Origin: Nitrobacter sp051912485
Lineage (GTDB): Bacteria; Pseudomonadota; Alphaproteobacteria; Rhizobiales; Xanthobacteraceae
Direction: 5' to 3'
NCBI RefSeq assembly: GCF_051912485.1
Contig: NZ_CP196822.1
Span: forward strand, 2,976,001 to 3,040,000
DNA length: 64,000 bases
In this document: one piece after another, positions 58,429 through 64,000 of the stretch
Layout of the letters: every line of letters starts with the position of its first letter
How positions within the stretch are numbered: the first letter of the stretch is position 1
Made by a program: the position numbers and the translations under genes
Notes under the pieces: model-generated
Told to the model about the DNA's origin: nothing
Seen by the model: the letters and a program-made list of their open reading frames with translations, nothing else
Database searches by the model: none

Positions 58429-60530
58429 GTTGCAGCCGCCGTGGAACGGGGCCGCTGCCGCCACTGCCAGACCAGGATCGCAAGCGCCAAAGCGTAGCCG
58501 ACCCAATCGCTATACTGAAATTCACCGAGCAGACAGAGCGCGGCAACGAACGCGATAACCCGTTCCGCCAGCGTCATTCGCGCAAACAGGAAGCCGATTG
58601 CGACCATGCCAAACAATCCGATCGCCACCAGCGCCTTGACGGTCGAATAGACCACCGCGCCGTAGAAGCCGAGCTCGGCCGCCAGCGGATCGCCGGCCTG
58701 CAGCATCAGCGACGGCGAATACACCGCGATGAACGGAATCACGTAACCGGCCAGTGCGATTCGCATCGCCTCCCAGCCGATCTTGTCCGGGTTTTCCTTT
58801 GCGATCGGCGCAGCCGCCAGTGCTGCCAGCGCCACCGGCGGCGAGAGGTCGGCCATGATGCCGTAATAGAACGCGAACATGTGGCTCACGATCAGCGGCA
58901 CGCCGAGCTTGGCGAGCGCCGGCGCGGCGAGCGACGCGGTGATGATGTAGGTCGGGATCGTCGGAATACCGGTGCCGAGCAGGATCGACAGCAGCATCGT
59001 CATGATCAGCGCCAGAAACAGGCTCTTGGCGCCGAGACCGATCACCCAGCTGCCGAAGATGGTACCGACACCGGTCTGCGTCATCATACCGATGATGGTG
59101 CCGACGATGGCGCAGGCCATGCCGACGGCGAGCGCCGACTTGGAGCTCTCGGCGAGCGAGTCGCGGCACGCCAGCAGCGTGGCCCGCCCCCCACGCGTCA
59201 ACAGGCTGAGCGCGACCAGCCCCGCGATCACGTAGGATACAGACACGATATCGAGACCGTTACGCGACAACACGCCGACGATCAGCGCAAGGCCGACCCA
59301 GAACACATAGCGCAACGCTTTATTGGACAGGCCGAGCACGATGCTGGCGCCAAGGATCAGCGTCACCGTGAGTGACAAGCCGATGATACCGGCATAAAGC
59401 GGCGTGAAACCCTCGAACAGCATGTAGACCAGCGCGGCCAGCGGCAGCACGAGAAACCAGCGATCGACCAGCGCCTTCCAGGCGCTGGGAATCTCGGACC
59501 GCGCCATCCCGACCAACCCGTTCTTGCCGGCTTCGAGATGCACCATCCAGAATGCGGAGGCGAAATAGAGAACGGCCGGAATCACGGCGGCCTTGACGAT
59601 GACGGAGTAATCGACGCCGAGCGTTTCGGCCATGATGAAGGCGACCGCGCCCATCACCGGCGGCATGATCTGCCCGCCCATCGAGGCAGTAGCCTCGACG
59701 CCGGCAGCGAACGCGCGGCGGTAGCCGAACTTGATCATCAGCGGAATCGTGAACTGGCCAACCGTGACGACGTTCGCCACACCGGAGCCCGAGATCGTCC
59801 CCATCAGTCCCGACGCGACCACTGCGACCTTTGCCGGACCACCGCGGGTACGACCGAACAGTCCGAGCGAGACGTCGGTGAAGAGCTGGATCATACCGGC
59901 ACGTTCGAGGAACGAGCCGAACATGATGAACAGGAAGATGTAGGTCGCGGACACGTAGATCGGAACACCGTAGAATCCTTCGGTTCCGTAGGACAGATGG
60001 GTGACGATCTGATCGAAGGCATAGCCACGATGGTTGAACGGCGCCGGCAGATATTGTCCGAAGCACCAGTAAACGATGCATGCGCCGCACATCAGCGGCA
60101 GCGCGAGCCCCATCAACCGCCGGGTGCCCTCAAAGATCAGCACGGCGAGCAAGGTTCCAACCACCAGATCGAGCGTGGTCGGGTCGCCATCGCGCAGGAT
60201 CAGGTCGGCGTAGAAGATCCACTGATAAAGGCCGCACAGAAATCCGATGCCGCCGATGAACCAGCCGAGCGCGCGGCCTGCATTGCTCTTGGCGGTGAAG
60301 TTGGCCACCAGCCCGAAGGTCATCAGGATCAGGAAGCCGACATGGACGCCACGCACCACCTGACTCGGCAGCACATTCCATGCCGCGATCGCAATCTGAA
60401 AACCGGCGAAGGCAATGCCGATGGCATAAGCAAGGTGTCCCCAGCCGCCGGGACCGAATCCCGCGGGGAATCCGTGTTCGAAATTATCGAATTCCTTGAC
60501 GGGCGCCACGGCGGCGTGCGTCTGCGACAT
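58425..60530 (-). CDS. TRAP transporter fused permease (DctQM type, TAXI subfamily)
   Basis: A 701-residue integral membrane protein. The N-terminal four-helix DctQ-like region (to about 190) is fused to a DctM-like permease (SYGTEGFYGVPIYVSATYIF; GTISGSGVANVVTVGQFTIP; VEATASMGGQIMPPVMGAVA; SILLGTGIPTIPTYIITASL), the signature of TIGR02123-type fused permeases. It imports small organic acids driven by a Na or H gradient with the TAXI binding protein encoded upstream. The ATG at 60530 has GAGAGG six bases before it. The substrate cannot be told from sequence. Confidence 0.92.
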   Translation of the reverse strand: MSQTHAAVAPVKEFDNFEHGFPAGFGPGGWGHLAYAIGIAFAGFQIAIAAWNVLPSQVVRGVHVGFLILMTFGLVANFTAKSNAGRALGWFIGGIGFLCGLYQWIFYADLILRDGDPTTLDLVVGTLLAVLIFEGTRRLMGLALPLMCGACIVYWCFGQYLPAPFNHRGYAFDQIVTHLSYGTEGFYGVPIYVSATYIFLFIMFGSFLERAGMIQLFTDVSLGLFGRTRGGPAKVAVVASGLMGTISGSGVANVVTVGQFTIPLMIKFGYRRAFAAGVEATASMGGQIMPPVMGAVAFIMAETLGVDYSVIVKAAVIPAVLYFASAFWMVHLEAGKNGLVGMARSEIPSAWKALVDRWFLVLPLAALVYMLFEGFTPLYAGIIGLSLTVTLILGASIVLGLSNKALRYVFWVGLALIVGVLSRNGLDIVSVSYVIAGLVALSLLTRGGRATLLACRDSLAESSKSALAVGMACAIVGTIIGMMTQTGVGTIFGSWVIGLGAKSLFLALIMTMLLSILLGTGIPTIPTYIITASLAAPALAKLGVPLIVSHMFAFYYGIMADLSPPVALAALAAAPIAKENPDKIGWEAMRIALAGYVIPFIAVYSPSLMLQAGDPLAAELGFYGAVVYSTVKALVAIGLFGMVAIGFLFARMTLAERVIAFVAALCLLGEFQYSDWVGYALALAILVWQWRQRPRSTAAAT

Positions 60531-60657
60531 CTCGAACCTCTCGCCGGACATCACGTCCGATCCTTGTCTCAAAGCCTCCGTACGAATTCAATCGCTTCGC
60601 CGAGCACGCCGACGACGCATCGTGTGCTGGCGCATCCTGCAGCAGACCACTTGATGA

Positions 60658-61605
60658 TTACTTGATGAACCCTTTTTCCTTGAAATAGCGGATCGCGCCG
60701 GGATGCAGTGGAACCGGGCTTCCCATCGCAGCGTCTTCCAGCTTGATGCCGCGCGCGGCCGAGTGCGACGCGACCAGGTCGGGCAGCGACTCGTAGACCA
60801 GCTTCGTCATCTGGTAAGCGAGGTCGTCCGACACCGCCGAACTCGTCACCAGGAAATTGACGACAGCCGCAGTCGGAACATCCTTGTCCTGCCCCTTGTA
60901 GGTGTTGGCCGGAATGGTCGCGGAGACAAACGGCGGACCGATCTTGTCGACGACCTCCTTTGGAACCGAGACCACGACGATGTCGCTCGAATTGCTGAGA
61001 TCCTTCAGCGAAGCGACACCAAGACCGGCAGATTGCAGCGTCGCGGTGAGTTGCCTGTTCTTCATCAGGTCGACGGACTCGGCGAACGGCAGGTATTCCA
61101 CCTTGCCGAGATCCTTGTAGTCCATGCCGGCCGCTTTTAGGATTGCCCGCGAATTCAGTTCGGTGCCTGATTTCGGCGCGCCGACGGAGAGGGTCTTGCC
61201 CTTGAGGTCGGCAAGCGTCTTGATGCCGCTGTCGGCGGTTGCAACAATCTGGATGTAGTTCGGATAGATCGCGCCGATGGTCCGCAGCTTGGCCAGCTTG
61301 GTCTTGAAGCCCGCCTCGGCGTCGCCCTCCCACGCCGCTTTCAGCGAGTCGCCGAGCGTGAAGGCGATCTCGCCGCGGCCCTGCTCCAGCAGATTGAGAT
61401 TTTCGACCGAGGCCTTGGTGGCCTGGACCTGGGTCTTCACATTCGGAATCTTGTCGCTGTATATTTTTCCAATAGCGACGCCGAGCGGATAGTAAACGCC
61501 GGAGGTTCCCCCGGTCAGCACATTGATGAACTGCTGCGCGTGGGCGGCAGGCGCCGACAGGGCGGCCAGGGACAAGGCAACGGCAACGATCAATTTGGAC
61601 GTCAT
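60658..61605 (-). CDS. TAXI-family TRAP transporter solute-binding protein
   Basis: A 315-residue periplasmic binding protein. The signal peptide ends AAHAQ (about residue 23). The TAXI family block FINVLTGGTSGVYYPLGVAI is followed by the two-lobe fold (DLKGKTLSVGAPKSGTELNS; LHPGAIRYFKEKGF). It captures the substrate for the fused permease gene 127 bases downstream. TAXI proteins bind glutamate-like or other carboxylates, but the ligand here is unknown. The operon order is binding protein, permease, DUF1850, TPR. Confidence 0.93.
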   Translation of the reverse strand: MTSKLIVAVALSLAALSAPAAHAQQFINVLTGGTSGVYYPLGVAIGKIYSDKIPNVKTQVQATKASVENLNLLEQGRGEIAFTLGDSLKAAWEGDAEAGFKTKLAKLRTIGAIYPNYIQIVATADSGIKTLADLKGKTLSVGAPKSGTELNSRAILKAAGMDYKDLGKVEYLPFAESVDLMKNRQLTATLQSAGLGVASLKDLSNSSDIVVVSVPKEVVDKIGPPFVSATIPANTYKGQDKDVPTAAVVNFLVTSSAVSDDLAYQMTKLVYESLPDLVASHSAARGIKLEDAAMGSPVPLHPGAIRYFKEKGFIK

Positions 61606-61971
61606 CAGCTTGTTCTCCCGGTTGCTCGGAAGAAAACGTGGCCGGACGGCGCGTCGCGGTCAACCCGCCCGGACGTGAAACAAGCGAAGTAAGACAAAAG
61701 CCACTTTAGACATTGGTATGAGTATCTGACCTGCGAATACGCATACGGATTGCGCGCGGCTTGTCCGAACGTCATGTCCACGCACTTCGAAACATCGCCC
61801 CGCATCGGGAACTTCTGCAACAGACATTCGCTTTTTCCCTCGAGACCGATCGGCCAACCGGACAAAAGGCGCCCGACATTCTGTGCGGGTTTTCTTGTGG
61901 TCGAATCCGGCGGATAAAGAGCGACCCGTTCGACTTTTCACACCGTTGTCTTTGCACGATTGATCCGAGCC
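61606..61971. other. Intergenic region between divergent TRAP and glycerate kinase genes
   Basis: About 365 bases that must hold both promoters. No clear sigma-70 element or operator palindrome stands out, and no supported ORF. Open frames on the minus strand here are shadows of the glycerate kinase gene. Confidence 0.35.
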
Positions 61972-63258
61972 ATGACCGACCACCGCAAGCTGCTGCGCGC
62001 GATCTTCGATGCGGCTGTGGCCGTCGCACACCCCGACAACATTCTCGATGCGTATTTGCCGCGCGCGCCGAAAGGCCGCGTGATCTGTCTCGCCGCGGGC
62101 AAGAGCGCTGCCGCCATGGCCGCCGTCGTGGAACGGCACTACCTCGACGCTGCGGGTCTTGATTCCGCGCGCCTGACCGGCGTCGCCACTACTCGTCACG
62201 GCCACGGCCTGCCCACACGTCACATCGAGGTGATCGAAGCCGGCCATCCTGTACCCGACGAGGCGAGCATGCGCGGCGCCGACATCAGTTTGAAACTCGC
62301 GAGCACCGCGACCGCCGACGATCTGCTGCTGGTGCTGCTGTCGGGCGGAGGCTCGGCGAACTGGATTGCGCCCGTAGATGGTGTGTCGTTCGCGCAGAAG
62401 CAGCAGCTCAACCGTGCCCTGCTCCGCTCCGGCGCGCCGATCGGGGACGTCAACACGGTGCGCAGGCATCTGTCGCGAATCAAGGGCGGGCGGCTGGCGC
62501 GAGCCGGCCGGTGCGCCGAGATCGTGACGCTGGCGATATCGGATGTGCCGCGCGACGAACCGGCCGCCATCGCCTCCGGCCCGACTGTGCCCGATCCGAC
62601 CACGCTGGCCGACGCCCACGCGCTGGTCGCGAAATACGGCCTCACGCTTGAGGATGCTGTCATCCATGCTCTGAACGATCCGGCAAATGAGAGCTGCAAG
62701 CCCGGCGATGCCGCTTTCGCGCGCACGCGCTTCGAGATTGTCGCGCGCCCACGAACCTCGCTCGATGCCGCGATCAGGCTCGCGCGGGACGCCGGCTATG
62801 AGGTGCTCGACCTCGGCGCCGATCTCGAAGGCGAGGCCCGTGATGTCGCCGCGGATCATGCGAGACTGGCGCTCCAGGCACGCGCCGACGGCCGAAAGCT
62901 CGCCATCCTGTCGGGCGGTGAGCTTACGGTGACGGTGCGTGGTAACGGACGCGGCGGGCCAAATCAGGAATACGCGCTCTCGCTCGTATCACAGCTTAGG
63001 GACACGCCCGGCATCTCCGCGCTGGCAGCCGACACCGACGGCGCCGATGGCGGCGCGGGCGACGCCTCCGATCCGGCCGGCGCCGTGATCGACGCCCACA
63101 CCCTCGCAGCGATGCGCGCGCAGAAGCTCGATCCTGCCGCCTATCTCGCCAACAACGACGCCACCGCTTTCTTCGCCGCCACCGGCGACCTGCTGCTGAC
63201 CGGTCCGACACTCACCAACGTCAATGACATCCGGGTCATTCTAGTGGATGCCGTCTGA
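61972..63258 (+). CDS. ttuD: Glycerate 2-kinase (MOFRL/DUF4147 family)
   Basis: A 428-residue kinase of the class II glycerate kinase family, forming 2-phosphoglycerate from glycerate. The N-terminal DUF4147 domain has KGRVICLAAGKSAAAMAAVV, VIEAGHPVPDEAS and LVLLSGGGSANWIAP. The C-terminal MOFRL domain has ILSGGELTVTVRGNGRGGPN and DTDGADGGAGDASDPAGAVI. The ATG at 61972 is preferred to the TTG at 61960. Next to a carboxylate-type TRAP transporter, it suggests use of a C3-C4 acid such as tartrate or glycerate, but this is inference. Confidence 0.9.
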   Translation: MTDHRKLLRAIFDAAVAVAHPDNILDAYLPRAPKGRVICLAAGKSAAAMAAVVERHYLDAAGLDSARLTGVATTRHGHGLPTRHIEVIEAGHPVPDEASMRGADISLKLASTATADDLLLVLLSGGGSANWIAPVDGVSFAQKQQLNRALLRSGAPIGDVNTVRRHLSRIKGGRLARAGRCAEIVTLAISDVPRDEPAAIASGPTVPDPTTLADAHALVAKYGLTLEDAVIHALNDPANESCKPGDAAFARTRFEIVARPRTSLDAAIRLARDAGYEVLDLGADLEGEARDVAADHARLALQARADGRKLAILSGGELTVTVRGNGRGGPNQEYALSLVSQLRDTPGISALAADTDGADGGAGDASDPAGAVIDAHTLAAMRAQKLDPAAYLANNDATAFFAATGDLLLTGPTLTNVNDIRVILVDAV

Positions 63259-63310
63259 CCGGCTACGGCTACGCTGCGCGTGTCGCCGCCTTGGCGTCAC
63301 GCAGTCGGCG

Positions 63311-63823
63311 TCAGAAGTCGCGCGCGATCTTCGCCAGCATGGAGAGCAAAGCCTCACGGTTTTGCGACCCGAGCAATTCGTTGAAGCGCGTTTCGTGCCT
63401 GGTCGAGATCAATTTCTTGGCGCGCGTCAGAATGGCGCGGCCCTTGTCGGTCAGCATCAGCACATGCGACCGGCGATCGGAGGTTGAGCGTGTCCGCACG
63501 CACAGATCGCGGCTTTCCATGCCATCGAGCATCGGAACCAGATTCGGGCGCAAGATGCCGAGTGTGCCGGCGATCTCGGTCTGGTTGCAGCCGGGATTGC
63601 GTTCCAGCAGCAGCAGCACCGAGAATTGCGCCGGCGTCAGTTGCAACGGCGCGACGCAGCGGCTGAAATCATCGAACACCCTCACCTGGGCGCGCTTCAG
63701 CGCGTAGCCAAGCAATCCTGACAACTCGCCGAGCTCGAGCGCGTTGCCCTCGCCGGCATCGCCGGGCGAAGCGCCGCGCTCCCTCGTGGTCAGATCCGGG
63801 GCGGAGATTTTGGAAACGGTCAT
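63311..63823 (-). CDS. MarR-family transcriptional regulator
   Basis: A 170-residue winged-helix regulator: FSRCVAPLQLTPAQFSVLLL, GCNQTEIAGTLGILRPNLVP (recognition helix), RTRSTSDRRSHVLMLTDKGR (wing) and a C-terminal dimer helix. The ATG at 63823 is used; MSSNRRM upstream is possible. It lies convergent with glycerate kinase and downstream of a short-chain dehydrogenase gene on the same strand, so it may control that gene or neighbours outside the window. The ligand is unknown. Confidence 0.85.
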   Translation of the reverse strand: MTVSKISAPDLTTRERGASPGDAGEGNALELGELSGLLGYALKRAQVRVFDDFSRCVAPLQLTPAQFSVLLLLERNPGCNQTEIAGTLGILRPNLVPMLDGMESRDLCVRTRSTSDRRSHVLMLTDKGRAILTRAKKLISTRHETRFNELLGSQNREALLSMLAKIARDF

Positions 63824-63867
63824 TCGCCTGTTGCTCGACACAAAGCCGCGCCGGCGTCGTGCCGACC

Positions 63868-63906
63868 GTGATATTATGTTCTATAATTGTTATTTTACAT
63901 ATTATT
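63868..63906. promoter_or_regulatory. AT-rich candidate promoter/operator before the MarR gene
   Basis: The segment GATATTATGTTCTATAATTG and the following TTATTTTACATATTAT are far richer in A and T than the surroundings, with an imperfect dyad (ATATTATGT / ACATATTAT) of the size bound by MarR dimers. It also contains the stop codon of the upstream gene. Assignment is tentative. Confidence 0.4.
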
Positions 63907-64000
63907 TCGGCGCCATGCGCAGCGCGGCATCCAGCCGCACGACCTCGCCGTTGAGATAGGGATTGTCGATCATGTGCAGGGCCAGCGACGCGTATTCGTC
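63902..64000 (-). CDS. Short-chain dehydrogenase, C-terminal fragment (continues beyond window)
   Basis: The last 32 codons read DEYASLALHMIDNPYLNGEV...RLDAALRMAPK and stop at TAA (63904-63902). This is the C-terminal end of a short-chain dehydrogenase like 3-hydroxyacyl-CoA dehydrogenase type II, where NPYLNGEVVRLDAALRM follows the catalytic core. The rest is outside the window, so the catalytic motifs cannot be checked. It is on the same strand as the MarR gene, about 80 bases upstream of it. Confidence 0.75.
   Translation of the reverse strand, partial: DEYASLALHMIDNPYLNGEVVRLDAALRMAPK

Overview
The window is chromosomal DNA of an alphaproteobacterium of the Nitrobacteraceae (Bradyrhizobium / Afipia / Nitrobacter / Rhodopseudomonas relatives). 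The evidence is high GC, the sequence and 16S-Ile-Ala-23S-5S order of a complete rRNA operon, a 23S helix-9 insertion typical of Rhizobiales, an alphaproteobacterial SAM-II riboswitch, CtrA-circuit genes (sciP, cpdR, flbD) and a Rhizobiales-style flagellar cluster. I did not try to name a genus.

Layout. 1-1.6 kb: IS630 relic and an intact IS5-family element, next to the 3' end of a tRNA-Met gene. 2.1-4.4 kb (minus): mnmA, pmtA and a small exported protein. 4.6-12.8 kb (plus): flagellar cluster fliK-flgD-sciP-fliF-fliG-fliH-fliN-flbD, with a sigma-54 promoter before fliK, candidate CtrA boxes before sciP and fliF, and a strong terminator after sciP. 13-14 kb: RecD-like helicase. 14.1-19.1 kb (minus): cysJ, cysI, metB. 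19.6-26.4 kb: clpB, a MOSC protein, a His-rich secreted protein, and metX-metW behind a SAM-II riboswitch with its own terminator. 26.7-29.6 kb (plus): chorismate mutase, HisC-type aminotransferase, TyrA. 29.6-39 kb: DUF2125, chaC, plsC, YdcF-like, ftsX, ftsE, zinc-ribbon protein, cpdR and a large TIGR02302-type membrane protein, with palindromic repeats between some of these genes.

39.3-46.4 kb is the most unusual part. A carboxymuconolactone decarboxylase (AhpD-like) gene is cut by an IS3-family element that carries an IS110/IS1111-type element inside it. Beside it, divergently, lies an ECF41-type sigma factor gene. Between the two genes are two exact TGTCACA-N16-CGTC promoters in mirror-image, face-to-face orientation: one for the sigma gene, one for the decarboxylase. 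The sigma factor looks intact while its classical target is broken. A Rieske/FAD oxidoreductase follows.

46.7-53.3 kb (minus): a secreted protein and the rRNA operon with promoter and terminator. 53.7-57 kb: M23 metallopeptidase and a second, diverged IS5-family element. 57-61.6 kb (minus): TAXI-type TRAP transporter operon (binding protein, fused permease, DUF1850, TPR protein). 62-64 kb: glycerate 2-kinase, MarR regulator and the 3' end of a short-chain dehydrogenase running off the window.

Functional links: cysJI supply sulfide and metX/metB/metW use it for methionine, with metX under SAM control. Chorismate mutase, HisC and TyrA form a tyrosine/phenylalanine block. FlbD probably activates the sigma-54 promoter of fliK, while SciP and CpdR belong to the CtrA cell-cycle circuit that usually governs early flagellar genes.
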